Positions 15,869 through 23,889 of a stretch of DNA of 64,000 bases are shown here, in pieces. Both the position numbers and the translations under genes were made by a program. The stretch spans positions 496,001 through 560,000 of the forward strand of contig NZ_JAAIKO010000001.1 of NCBI RefSeq assembly GCF_016107395.1, in the 5' to 3' direction. Source of the stretch: Streptomyces fildesensis. GTDB taxonomy: Bacteria > Actinomycetota > Actinomycetes > Streptomycetales > Streptomycetaceae. Under the pieces are notes generated by a model. It worked only from the letters and a program-made list of their open reading frames with translations. It ran no database searches and was not told the origin of the DNA. The first letter of the stretch is position 1, and each line of letters opens with the position of its first letter.

Positions 15869-16336
15869 ATGTCTACTGACTCCGTGGAGCTCAGCTCCTC
15901 CAGTGCCTCGTTCAGCCCGGAGAACCCGGCGCCGTTCATCGAGGCCCCGCGCGCCCGTACCAAGCGCACTCCGCGTGCCACCCGCACCAACTTCGAGCTG
16001 TACGGCTGGCTGTTCATGCGCCTGTCCGGTGTCGTGCTCGTCGTCCTGGTGCTGGGCCACCTGCTGATCCAGCTGGTCCTCGACGGCGGCGTGACCAAGG
16101 TCGGCTTCGCCTTCGTGGCCGGCCGCTGGGCCTCGCCGTTCTGGCAGGGCTGGGACCTGGTCATGCTGTGGCTGGCCATGCTGCACGGCGGCAACGGTCT
16201 GCGCACCGTCATCAACGACTACGCCGAGCAGGCGAACACCCGGTTCTGGCTGAAGACGCTGCTGTTCACCGCAACGGCGTTCACGATCGTGCTCGGCACG
16301 CTGGTGATCTTCACCTTCGACCCGAACATCCGCTAG
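15869..16336 (+). CDS. sdhD: Succinate dehydrogenase membrane anchor subunit
   Basis: 155 aa from ATG 15869, two bases after the sdhC stop. The first 45 residues are polar; three transmembrane helices follow, beginning at L-Y-G-W-L-F-M-R-L-S-G-V-V-L-V-V-L. The motif M-L-H-G-G-N-G-L-R mirrors the haem-binding helix of SdhC. It forms the second half of the quinone-binding membrane anchor of complex II. Spacing shows it is in one operon with the neighbouring sdh genes. Confidence 0.92.
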   Translation: MSTDSVELSSSSASFSPENPAPFIEAPRARTKRTPRATRTNFELYGWLFMRLSGVVLVVLVLGHLLIQLVLDGGVTKVGFAFVAGRWASPFWQGWDLVMLWLAMLHGGNGLRTVINDYAEQANTRFWLKTLLFTATAFTIVLGTLVIFTFDPNIR

Positions 16337-16363
16337 GCCAGGGACGGACAGGGAAACAACCCC

Positions 16364-18118
16364 ATGCAGATCCACAAGTACGACACCGTCATCGTCGGCG
16401 CCGGCGGCGCCGGAATGCGCGCGGCCATCGAGTCGACGAAGCGCAGCCGCACCGCCGTGCTGACGAAGCTCTACCCGACCCGCTCCCACACCGGCGCCGC
16501 CCAGGGCGGCATGGCCGCCGCCCTCGCGAACGTCGAGGAGGACAACTGGGAGTGGCACACCTTCGACACGGTCAAGGGTGGCGACTACCTGGTCGACCAG
16601 GACGCCGCCGAGATCCTGGCGAAGGAGGCCATCGACGCGGTCCTCGACCTCGAGAGGATGGGCCTGCCCTTCAACCGGACGCCCGAGGGCAAGATCGACC
16701 AGCGCCGGTTCGGCGGGCACACCCGCAGCCACGGCGAGGCCGCCGTGCGCCGCGCCTGCTACGCGTCGGACCGCACCGGCCACATGATCCTCCAGACGCT
16801 GTACCAGAACTGCGTCAAGGAGGGTGTGGAGTTCTTCAACGAGTTCTACGTCCTGGACCTGCTCCTCGCCGAGGTCGACGGGGTCCAGCGGACCGCCGGC
16901 GTCGTCGCGTACGAGCTGGCCACCGGCGAGATCCACATCTTCCAGGCGAAGGCCGTCATCTTCGCCTCCGGCGGCACCGGCAAGTTCTTCAAGGTGACCT
17001 CCAACGCGCACACCCTGACCGGTGACGGCCAGGCCGTCGCGTACCGGCGCGGGCTGCCGCTGGAGGACATGGAGTTCTTCCAGTTCCACCCGACGGGCAT
17101 CTGGCGGATGGGCATCCTCCTCACCGAGGGCGCCCGCGGCGAGGGCGGCATCCTCCGCAACAAGGACGGTGAGCGCTTCATGGAGAAGTACGCGCCCGTC
17201 ATGAAGGACCTCGCCTCCCGCGACGTCGTCTCGCGCTCCATCTACACCGAGATCCGTGAGGGCCGCGGCTGCGGTCCCGAGGGCGACCACGTCTACCTCG
17301 ACCTCACGCACCTCCCGCCGGAGCAGCTGGACGCCAAGCTGCCCGACATCACCGAGTTCGCGCGGACGTACCTCGGCATCGAGCCCTACACGGACCCGAT
17401 CCCGATCCAGCCGACCGCGCACTACGCCATGGGCGGCATCCCCACCAACGTCCAGGGCGAGGTGCTGAGCGACAACACCACCGTCGTCCCGGGCCTGTAC
17501 GCCGCCGGCGAGGTCGCCTGCGTCTCGGTGCACGGCGCCAACCGCCTCGGCACCAACTCGCTGCTCGACATCAATGTCTTCGGGCGCAGGTCCGGCATCG
17601 CGGCCGCCGAGTACGCGGCGACCACGGACCACATCGAGCTGCCGGAGGACCCGGCCTCCCGGGTCGTCGCCCAGGTCGAGGGCCTGCGCAACAACACCGG
17701 CACCGAGCGGGTCGCGGACATCCGCAAGGAACTGCAGGAGTGCATGGACACCAACGTGATGGTGTTCCGTACGGAGCAGACGATCAAGACGGCCGTCGAG
17801 ACGATCGGCGCCCTGCGCGAGCGCTACAAGAACGTGTCCGTCCAGGACAAGGGCAAGCGCTTCAACACCGACCTGCTGGAAGCCATCGAGCTGGGCAACC
17901 TGCTCGACCTGGCCGAGGTCATGGCCGTGTCCGCGCTGGCGCGCAAGGAGTCCCGCGGCGGTCACTACCGCGAGGACTACCCCAACCGCGACGACGTCAA
18001 CTTCCAGCGGCACACCATGGCGTACCGCGAGACGGACTCCGCCGGCAACGAGTCGATCCGTCTCGACTACAAGCCGGTCGTGGTGACCCGCTACCAGCCG
18101 ATGGAGCGTAAGTACTGA
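16364..18118 (+). CDS. sdhA: Succinate dehydrogenase flavoprotein subunit
   Basis: 584 aa, full length. The FAD Rossmann motif [15 protein letters not shown] is at residues about 8-22. [14 protein letters not shown] carries the His expected to bind FAD covalently. Active-site elements include [20 protein letters not shown] and [13 protein letters not shown]. It oxidises succinate to fumarate at the cytoplasmic face of complex II. It is 27 bases after sdhD and overlaps sdhB by ATGA-type spacing, ensuring equal synthesis of the head subunits. Confidence 0.97.
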   Translation: MQIHKYDTVIVGAGGAGMRAAIESTKRSRTAVLTKLYPTRSHTGAAQGGMAAALANVEEDNWEWHTFDTVKGGDYLVDQDAAEILAKEAIDAVLDLERMGLPFNRTPEGKIDQRRFGGHTRSHGEAAVRRACYASDRTGHMILQTLYQNCVKEGVEFFNEFYVLDLLLAEVDGVQRTAGVVAYELATGEIHIFQAKAVIFASGGTGKFFKVTSNAHTLTGDGQAVAYRRGLPLEDMEFFQFHPTGIWRMGILLTEGARGEGGILRNKDGERFMEKYAPVMKDLASRDVVSRSIYTEIREGRGCGPEGDHVYLDLTHLPPEQLDAKLPDITEFARTYLGIEPYTDPIPIQPTAHYAMGGIPTNVQGEVLSDNTTVVPGLYAAGEVACVSVHGANRLGTNSLLDINVFGRRSGIAAAEYAATTDHIELPEDPASRVVAQVEGLRNNTGTERVADIRKELQECMDTNVMVFRTEQTIKTAVETIGALRERYKNVSVQDKGKRFNTDLLEAIELGNLLDLAEVMAVSALARKESRGGHYREDYPNRDDVNFQRHTMAYRETDSAGNESIRLDYKPVVVTRYQPMERKY

Positions 18119-18900
18119 TGAGCACCCCGACGCTCGACAAGTCCTCCGGACACTCGGAGGCCCTGGACGCCGCCGAGGCCGCCGCAGGTCACCTGATCAC
18201 GGTCACGATGCGGATCCGCCGGTTCAACCCGGAGGTCTCCGACGCGGTCGAATGGGTCGACTACCAGTTCCCGATCGATCCCAAGGAGCGCGTCCTGGAC
18301 GCCCTCCACAAGATCAAGTGGGAGCTGGACGGCACGCTGACGTTCCGGCGTTCCTGCGCCCACGGCATCTGCGGTTCCGACGCCATGCGCATCAACGGCC
18401 GCAACCGGCTGGCGTGCAAGACGCTGATCAAGGACCTCAACCCGGAGAAGCCGATCACGGTCGAGCCCATCAAGGGCCTGACGGTCCTGAAGGACCTGAT
18501 CGTCGACATGGACCCGTTCTTCCAGGCCTACCGCGACGTCATGCCCTTCCTGATCACCAAGGGCAACGAGCCGACGCGCGAGCGCCTGCAGTCCGCCGAG
18601 GACCGCGAGCGCTTCGACGACACCACCAAGTGCATCCTGTGCGCCGCGTGCACGTCGTCCTGCCCGGTGTTCTGGAACGACGGCCAGTACTTCGGCCCGG
18701 CCGCGATCGTCAACGCGCACCGCTTCATCTTCGACTCGCGCGACGAGGGCGGTGAGCAGCGGCTGGAGATCCTGAACGACAAGGACGGCGTCTGGCGCTG
18801 CCGCACGACGTTCAACTGCACCGACGCATGCCCCCGCGGCATCGAGGTCACCAAGGCCATCCAGGAAGTGAAGCGCGCGCTCATCACGCGCCGCTTCTAG
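18118..18900 (+). CDS. sdhB: Succinate dehydrogenase iron-sulfur subunit
   Basis: 260 aa. A ferredoxin-like [2Fe-2S] site is seen in S-C-A-H-G-I-C-G-S-D with a later R-L-A-C, the third ligand being Asp as in many SdhB. Two further cysteine clusters, C-I-L-C-A-A-C-T-S-S-C-P and C-R-T-T-F-N-C-T-D-A-C-P-R-G, bind the [4Fe-4S] and [3Fe-4S] centres that carry electrons from SdhA to the membrane anchor. The start shares its first base with the last base of the sdhA stop. A strong hairpin follows the stop. Confidence 0.97.
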   Translation: MSTPTLDKSSGHSEALDAAEAAAGHLITVTMRIRRFNPEVSDAVEWVDYQFPIDPKERVLDALHKIKWELDGTLTFRRSCAHGICGSDAMRINGRNRLACKTLIKDLNPEKPITVEPIKGLTVLKDLIVDMDPFFQAYRDVMPFLITKGNEPTRERLQSAEDRERFDDTTKCILCAACTSSCPVFWNDGQYFGPAAIVNAHRFIFDSRDEGGEQRLEILNDKDGVWRCRTTFNCTDACPRGIEVTKAIQEVKRALITRRF

Positions 18901-18912
18901 GACGTCCCGCAA

Positions 18913-18950
18913 CTGAGGGCCCTCTCCGCCACGGCGGACGGGGCCCTCAG
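18913..18950 (+). terminator. Terminator of the sdh operon
   Basis: Arms 18913-18922 (CTGAGGGCCC) and 18941-18950 (GGGCCCTCAG) pair perfectly, and an inner CCGCC/GGCGG pair extends the stem. It lies 12 bases after the sdhB stop and just before the stop of the convergent XRE gene, so it can serve both. Confidence 0.8.
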
Positions 18951-18966
18951 CCGTTCCCGCCGGCGG

Positions 18967-19899
18967 TTACTCCCACTCCCAGCGCAGCGCCTGGAAACCG
19001 GGCTGCGGGTCCTCGACGGAGAACAGCGCCCGGCCCGACGCGCTGATCCAGACCGGTTCGACCGCGGGCAGCGGCCCGCCCGCCGTGGTGCCGACGCAGC
19101 GGTGGCTGCGGAACGGCACGGCGTCCGGATGGAACTGCACTTCGAGCGTGTAGAGCCGGATGGGCACCGGAAAGCCGCGCCCGCACTCGGTGGTGCGGGC
19201 GCCCACCGTCGGCATGCGGTACGTGTACTCGACGACCTCGGTCTCGCCCTTGGCGAGCACCCGGTCCAGCAGCAGTTCGGCGACGACCAGCGGTACCGAG
19301 CTGTCGATGCGGACCCGGCCGGGGCGGGCGTTGCGCACCCCGGTGAGGACGGGTAGCTCCCGTTCCGGGTCGTCGCCACGGGTGATGATCATGCAACGGT
19401 CCACCCGTTCCTGCTCGGCCCGCAGGACCAGGGTCGTCGTCCAGGTCGCCTCACAGCCGTTCGCGTCGATCTCGTAGCGGTCGTGCACCGCCAGCCGGGC
19501 GAGCCCGTCGTCGGCGGAGCCCATCTCGCCGAGCAGTCCCGGCAGGCTCTCGTACTCCTGCCAGAGCCGGGCGGCGTCGAGGTTGGCGGGCGGGCGGTTG
19601 ACCCAGCGGCCGCGCGGGCGTTGCGGGCCGAGCAGGGAGACCAGGGAGTCGGAGGGGAGGGCGAGCAGCTCTTCCAGCAGGCGAACGGCCTGCCGGGACT
19701 GGGGGCGTTCGGGCCGGCTGCGGCCGCGGCGCCAGTAACTGAGCGTGGTGACGCTCACCTGGACGCCCCGGGTGTCGAGCCGGTGCCGGATACGTTCCAT
19801 GCTGAGTCCGCTGGCCCGGACGGCGGCGTCGAGGGCGGCTTCGAAGGGGCCGGTGCGGAGCGCATCGGCGATTTCTGGAGGCAGCGGTCTATAGGTCAC
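18967..19899 (-). CDS. XRE-type helix-turn-helix protein with unknown C-terminal domain
   Basis: 310 aa from GTG 19899. An N-terminal helix-turn-helix (A-V-R-A-S-G-L-S-M-E-R-I-R-H-R-L through V-S-V-T-T-L-S-Y-W-R-R-G, about residues 27-60) is of the Cro/XRE kind, followed by R-S-R-P-E-R-P-Q-S and leucine-rich helices. The remaining 200 residues look like a globular beta-rich domain (R-V-R-I-D-S-S-V-P-L-V-V-A-E, V-V-E-Y-T-Y-R-M-P) that I cannot assign. It converges on sdhB and diverges from the M4 protease gene, with inverted repeats in the shared upstream region. It may be a regulator of itself and the protease, which is inference. Confidence 0.7.
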   Translation of the reverse strand: MTYRPLPPEIADALRTGPFEAALDAAVRASGLSMERIRHRLDTRGVQVSVTTLSYWRRGRSRPERPQSRQAVRLLEELLALPSDSLVSLLGPQRPRGRWVNRPPANLDAARLWQEYESLPGLLGEMGSADDGLARLAVHDRYEIDANGCEATWTTTLVLRAEQERVDRCMIITRGDDPERELPVLTGVRNARPGRVRIDSSVPLVVAELLLDRVLAKGETEVVEYTYRMPTVGARTTECGRGFPVPIRLYTLEVQFHPDAVPFRSHRCVGTTAGGPLPAVEPVWISASGRALFSVEDPQPGFQALRWEWE

Positions 19900-19986
19900 A
19901 GGGGGTGGTCATCCGTCCTGCGTGCCGGGTGTGGGGGAGGCACATGTTAGCGACCGGCCGGGAAACGGCCGGTGACGCGCATCACG

Positions 19987-20023
19987 CTGTGAACAGTCTT
20001 ACCCAAAGATTTAGCGTTCACAG
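19987..20023. promoter_or_regulatory. Perfect 8-bp inverted repeat in the divergent XRE/M4 region
   Basis: CTGTGAAC (19987-19994) and GTTCACAG (20016-20023) are exact inverted copies 21 bases apart. A shorter CACAGCTTGTG follows at 20030-20040. The half-sites resemble Rex sites, but the spacing is far too wide for one Rex dimer. Confidence 0.45.
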
Positions 20024-20064
20024 AGGTTGCACAGCTTGTGGGCCAGGCTTTAACGAGTTGTTGT

Positions 20065-20094
20065 AACTCCCGCAATTAAACAGAGTTGGGAGTT
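20065..20094. promoter_or_regulatory. Second inverted repeat upstream of the M4 protease
   Basis: AACTCCC (20065-20071) and GGGAGTT (20088-20094) are inverted copies with a 16-base AT-rich centre, unusual against the GC-rich background. It lies 40 bases before the protease start and may be an operator or a leader hairpin. Confidence 0.4.
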
Positions 20095-20134
20095 CGTTGC
20101 CCCGGGTCACCAGGCGCCGCCATGCTCCCTGGCC

Positions 20135-22279
20135 ATGAAACGATCTGTACTCGCCAGCACCCTCACCCTCGCGGTCAGCGGGCTCCTGATAGCCGGGGCG
20201 GGCACCCCCGCCAGCGCCGCGAAGAACCCCCGGCCCATCCCGCCGAAGGCGAGCGAAGCTCAGGCACTGCGCGACGCGAACTCCGCCGTCGCGGCCCACC
20301 CGCAGTTGGTCAAGGCCGGCGCTCACGACGTGTTCACGTCACGCGACGTGACCGTCGACGCCGACGGCTCGCGCCACGTACACCTCGACCGCACCTACCA
20401 GGGCCTGCCGGTCCTGGGCGGCGACGTCGTCGTCCACTCGGCTCCGGACGGAACCGCGCGCGACGCCTCGCTGACCCTGGCGGCGCCGCTGAACCTGTCG
20501 GTCACGCCGAAGATCACCGCCAAGCAGGCCATCGCCACGGCGGCCAAGAAGTTCAAGGGCGTCAAGCACGGCAGCACGGCCAAGCTGGTCGTCGACGCCA
20601 CCACCGCCACCCCGACGCTGGTCTGGCAGGTCGTCACCAACGGCACCGCCCCCGACCAGTCGCCGAGCCACCTGCACGTCCTGGTGAACGCGCAGACCGG
20701 CGCCGCCGGCCAGTCGTGGAACAGCTTCATCAGCACGGCCGTCGCGGGCCAGAACCAGGCGACCGCCCCCGCCACGACCGTCGCGGGCGCCGCCGCCTCC
20801 GGCACCGGTCACGGCTACCAGGTCGGCGACGTCACGCTGGGCACCAGCAGCGTCAGCGGCGGCTACCAGCTGCTGGACCCGACCCGCGGTAACGGGGAGA
20901 CGCGGGACGCCCAGAACAAGACGACGACCAACGACTCGCCGCCGGCCGGCTGGGGCGCCGCGTTCACCGACACCGACAACGTCTGGGGCGACGGCACCCT
21001 CACCAACCGCGCCACCGTCGCCGTCGACGCCCACTACGGCATCCAGGCCACGTGGGACTACTACAAGAACGTGCACGGCCGCAACGGCATCAAGAACGAC
21101 GGCGTCGGCGCCCGCTCCTTCGTCCACTACGGCGTCAACTACGGCAACGCCGGCTGGGACGACGACAGCTTCTCGATGATCTACGGCGACGGCGCGGTGG
21201 GCGACAAGCCGTTCACCGAGCTGGACGTGGCCGGCCACGAGATGAGCCACGGCGTCACCGCCGCGACCGCCGGCCTGAACTACTTCGGCGACGCGGGCGG
21301 CCTCAACGAGTCCACCAGCGACATCTTCGGCACCCTGGTCGAGTTCAACGCCAACAGCCCGGCGGACAAGCCCGACTACCTCATCGGCGAGAAGATCAGC
21401 TCCACGCCGCTGCGGTACATGGACGACCCGAAGAAGGACGGCGTCTCGCAGTCCTGCTGGACCACCGGCACCAAGAACCTCGACCCGCACTACTCGTCGG
21501 GCGTCGGCAACCACTTCTTCTACCTGCTGGCCGTCGGCTCCGGCTCCTCCACGTACGGCAACAGCCCGACCTGCGGCGGCGCTCCGGCCGTCACCGGCAT
21601 CGGCAACGCCGACACGGGCAAGATCTGGTACCGCGCGCTCTCCACGTACATGACGGCCGCCACCGACTACCCGGGCGCCCGCACCGCGAGCATCAAGGCC
21701 GCCAAGGACCTCTTCGGCGGCAGCAGCGCCCAGTGCGCCGCGGTCGAGAAGGCCTGGACGGCAGCCGCCGTCGCCGCGACCTCCACCACCTGCGGCGGCA
21801 CCGGCACCACCCCGCCGCCGGACGGCACCAACCTGCTGGCCAACCCGGGCTTCGAGTCCGGTGCGACCACCTGGGCCCAGACCAGCGGCGTCATCACCAA
21901 TGAGACCGGCGCCACCCCGCACGCCGGTTCGTACTACGCCTGGCTCAACGGCTACGGCACCACCCACACCGACACCCTGTCCCAGTCGGTGACCATCCCG
22001 GCCACCGCCGCCGCCCCGAAGCTCAGCTTCTGGCTCGGCATCACCACCAAGGAGACCGGCTCCACGGTCTACGACACCCTCAAGGCCCAGGTCGTCTCCG
22101 GCACCACGACGACCACCCTGGCGACGTACTCCAACGTCACCCCGAGCGGCTACGTCCAGCGCACCCTCGACCTGTCCGCCTTCAAGGGCAAGACGGTCAC
22201 CATCAAGTTCCTGGGCGCCGAGGACTCCTCCGCGGCCACCAGCTTCCTGATCGACGACACCGCCGTCACCAACGGCTGA
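20135..22279 (+). CDS. Secreted M4-family metalloprotease (thermolysin type) with C-terminal beta domain
   Basis: 714 aa. The signal peptide (M-K-R-S-V-L-A-S-T-L-T-L-A-V to about residue 31, after A-S-A) is followed by an FTP/PepSY-type propeptide to about residue 210. The M4 catalytic domain carries the zinc motif H-E-M-S-H at 368-372 and the third-ligand helix G-L-N-E-S-T-S-D-I-F. A Gly/Thr/Pro linker leads to about 145 residues beginning N-L-L-A-N-P-G-F-E-S-G, a jelly-roll domain of the carbohydrate-binding or P-domain kind, probably for substrate attachment. It is an extracellular endopeptidase expected to mature by removing its propeptide. A hairpin follows. Confidence 0.93.
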   Translation: MKRSVLASTLTLAVSGLLIAGAGTPASAAKNPRPIPPKASEAQALRDANSAVAAHPQLVKAGAHDVFTSRDVTVDADGSRHVHLDRTYQGLPVLGGDVVVHSAPDGTARDASLTLAAPLNLSVTPKITAKQAIATAAKKFKGVKHGSTAKLVVDATTATPTLVWQVVTNGTAPDQSPSHLHVLVNAQTGAAGQSWNSFISTAVAGQNQATAPATTVAGAAASGTGHGYQVGDVTLGTSSVSGGYQLLDPTRGNGETRDAQNKTTTNDSPPAGWGAAFTDTDNVWGDGTLTNRATVAVDAHYGIQATWDYYKNVHGRNGIKNDGVGARSFVHYGVNYGNAGWDDDSFSMIYGDGAVGDKPFTELDVAGHEMSHGVTAATAGLNYFGDAGGLNESTSDIFGTLVEFNANSPADKPDYLIGEKISSTPLRYMDDPKKDGVSQSCWTTGTKNLDPHYSSGVGNHFFYLLAVGSGSSTYGNSPTCGGAPAVTGIGNADTGKIWYRALSTYMTAATDYPGARTASIKAAKDLFGGSSAQCAAVEKAWTAAAVAATSTTCGGTGTTPPPDGTNLLANPGFESGATTWAQTSGVITNETGATPHAGSYYAWLNGYGTTHTDTLSQSVTIPATAAAPKLSFWLGITTKETGSTVYDTLKAQVVSGTTTTTLATYSNVTPSGYVQRTLDLSAFKGKTVTIKFLGAEDSSAATSFLIDDTAVTNG

Positions 22280-22300
22280 CCCAACTGCCCCCCACGGGGT

Positions 22301-22343
22301 GGCGGCCCGGACGGAACGGCATAGGCCTTCCGCCCGGGCCGCC
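22301..22343. terminator. Terminator between M4 protease and CMD gene
   Basis: Arms 22301-22316 and 22328-22343 pair at 15 of 16 positions with an 11-base loop. It lies between the convergent stops of the two genes and is probably used from both sides. Confidence 0.75.
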
Positions 22344-22391
22344 GCCGTTTCCGCTTCCGGCAGCCGGACGGGCACCTGACGAACGGCGCGT

Positions 22392-23243
22392 TCAGTGCTC
22401 CGGGTTGTTCTCCGCTCGGTCGGCGAAGACCTCGCGGGCGGCGGCGATGCCGTTGAGGGCGGCGGGGAAGCCCGCGTAGCCGGCCATCTGGGTGATGATC
22501 TCGACGGTTTCGTCCTCGGTGCCGCCGACGTTGAGGAAGCCGTGGAGGTGGACGCGGAGTTGCGGGGCGGCGTTGCCCAGGGCGGTGCACATGGCGACGC
22601 TGGCGAGCTCGCGGGACTTGAGGTCGAGGCCAGTGCGGGAGTAGATGTCGCCGAAGCTGTACTCGATCAGGTATCGGGCCAGGTCGGGGGCGATGTCCTG
22701 GAGCGAGGCGACGACGGCTTCGCCGGCGTGGCCGTCGATGCGGGCCAGCGCTTCCAGGCCGCGCTCGTAGCGGGTGGTGCCCGGCTCGCTGGGGGTGGCC
22801 GGTGCGACGGGGCCGGCGGCCGGGTCGTCCGACTCCTTGCGCGCGGCGAACGCCTCGCGGGCGACCGTGAGGGCGTTGAGGGCGGCCGGGAAGCCCGCGT
22901 AGACGCTGGCGTGGATGAAGGTCTCCACGATCTCCCGCCGGCTGATGCCGACGTTGAGCGCGCCGTCGATGTGGAAGCGCAGCTGCGGAGCCCCGTTGCC
23001 CATCGCGGCAAGGGCCGAGATGGTGGCCAGCTGGCGCTGCGGGAGCGTCAGGCCGGGGCGGGAGATGATGTCGCCGTAGCCGAACTCGACGGTGAACCGG
23101 GCCAGGTCGGGGGCGATGTCGGCGAGACTGTCGAGCACGGCGGGCCGCTCGGTGCCGGCGATCTGCTGCAGTACGGCGAGGCCGCGCGCGTAGCGCTCGG
23201 AGGGGGCGTCGGCGGCGGCGGTGTTCTTGTCTGTGGTGGCCAT
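22392..23243 (-). CDS. Two-domain carboxymuconolactone decarboxylase (CMD) family protein
   Basis: 283 aa made of two similar halves. The first (residues about 16-135) has L-A-R-F-T-V-E-F-G-Y-G-D-I-I-S-R-P-G-L and G-F-P-A-A-L-N-A-L; the second (about 157-275) repeats them as L-A-R-Y-L-I-E-Y-S-F-G-D-I-Y-S-R-T-G-L and G-F-P-A-A-L-N-G-I. A spacer rich in Pro and Ala joins them. No C-x-x-C pair is present, so this is the decarboxylase-like rather than the AhpD peroxidase branch; substrate unknown. It follows the MarR gene by 29 bases and seems to have its own leaderless promoter. Confidence 0.85.
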   Translation of the reverse strand: MATTDKNTAAADAPSERYARGLAVLQQIAGTERPAVLDSLADIAPDLARFTVEFGYGDIISRPGLTLPQRQLATISALAAMGNGAPQLRFHIDGALNVGISRREIVETFIHASVYAGFPAALNALTVAREAFAARKESDDPAAGPVAPATPSEPGTTRYERGLEALARIDGHAGEAVVASLQDIAPDLARYLIEYSFGDIYSRTGLDLKSRELASVAMCTALGNAAPQLRVHLHGFLNVGGTEDETVEIITQMAGYAGFPAALNGIAAAREVFADRAENNPEH

Positions 23244-23250
23244 GGCATCG

Positions 23251-23281
23251 AACGTACGGGTTGGAGTGGGCTCTAACGCAA
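23251..23281 (-). promoter_or_regulatory. Leaderless promoter and imperfect palindrome of the CMD gene
   Basis: On the minus strand, TTGCGT (23281-23276) and TACGTT (23256-23251) are possible -35 and -10 boxes 19 bases apart, and the expected start of transcription falls at or next to the ATG at 23243. An 18-base imperfect palindrome (23260-23277, arms GTTGGAG and CTCTAAC) lies between and over the boxes. Confidence 0.4.
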
Positions 23282-23812
23282 GCTCTGCACGTCCTCCGCC
23301 GCCAACAGGATCCGGCGCAGCAGGTCGGACAGCGTGCGGCGTTCGCCGGCGTCGAGCGCGCCGAGCAGCCGGTACTCCTCGTGGCCGAGCACGTCCATCG
23401 AACCGAGCCAGGTCGCCCGGCCCTCCTCGGTCAGTTCGATGTCGACCCGGCGGCGGTCCGTGGCGGAGGGGGTGCGGCGGACGAAGCCGCGGTGGGCGAG
23501 CGTGTCGAGCCGTCCGGTGACGGAGGCGGGCGCCATGTCCAGGTCGTTGGCGAGCTCGGAGGGGCTGGCCTTGCCGCCGCGGCCCGCGAGCGCGTGCAGG
23601 GTCTCGAACTCGTGCCGCTGGAGGTCGTAGTCGGCGAGCGACTGGTCCCGGAAACGGCGCAGATGGTGGGCGATCATCTTCATCCGGGTGACCGCGCCCT
23701 CGATGTCGGGGTCGAGGTCGGGGAGGACGGGCAGCCAGCGCTCGACGTGCTCGTCGGTCCGGTCCCGGTCTCCACTGCGACCGCTGCCGCCGCCGGCGTC
23801 ACTAGGGCTCAT
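23273..23812 (-). CDS. MarR-family transcriptional regulator
   Basis: 179 aa from ATG 23812. The winged helix is clear: Q-R-H-E-F-E-T-L-H-A-L, S-P-S-E-L-A-N-D-L, A-S-V-T-G-R-L-D-T-L-A-H-R-G-F-V-R-R and the wing T-D-R-R-R-V-D-I-E-L-T, with dimerisation helices at both ends. A -10-like TAGAGT (minus strand, 23824-23819) puts the transcription start at the ATG, so the mRNA is probably leaderless. It diverges from an MFS gene across a 77-base region with three palindromes, and is followed by the CMD gene. It most likely represses both directions until a small ligand binds. Confidence 0.88.
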   Translation of the reverse strand: MSPSDAGGGSGRSGDRDRTDEHVERWLPVLPDLDPDIEGAVTRMKMIAHHLRRFRDQSLADYDLQRHEFETLHALAGRGGKASPSELANDLDMAPASVTGRLDTLAHRGFVRRTPSATDRRRVDIELTEEGRATWLGSMDVLGHEEYRLLGALDAGERRTLSDLLRRILLAAEDVQSLR

Positions 23813-23842
23813 GTCGTCACTCTACGCCCGTTCCGTCGGCAT

Positions 23843-23883
23843 CGAATTATTCGTTGACGAAAGGTTCGGTACCGAAATACATT
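23843..23883. promoter_or_regulatory. Three palindromes and the MFS promoter
   Basis: Within 34 bases lie CGAATTATTCG (23843-23853), TTCGTTGACGAA (23850-23861; arms TTCGT/ACGAA) and TTCGGTACCGAA (23865-23876, perfect). The second covers a -35 box TTGACG (23854-23859). With an 18-base spacer it is followed by the -10 TACATT (23878-23883). These are probable MarR operators that would block both promoters. Confidence 0.65.
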
Positions 23884-23889
23884 CTCCGC

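Noticed and set aside
19987..20023. Rex operator upstream of the M4 protease
   Set aside because: Half-sites look right, but a Rex site needs them a few bases apart, not 21.
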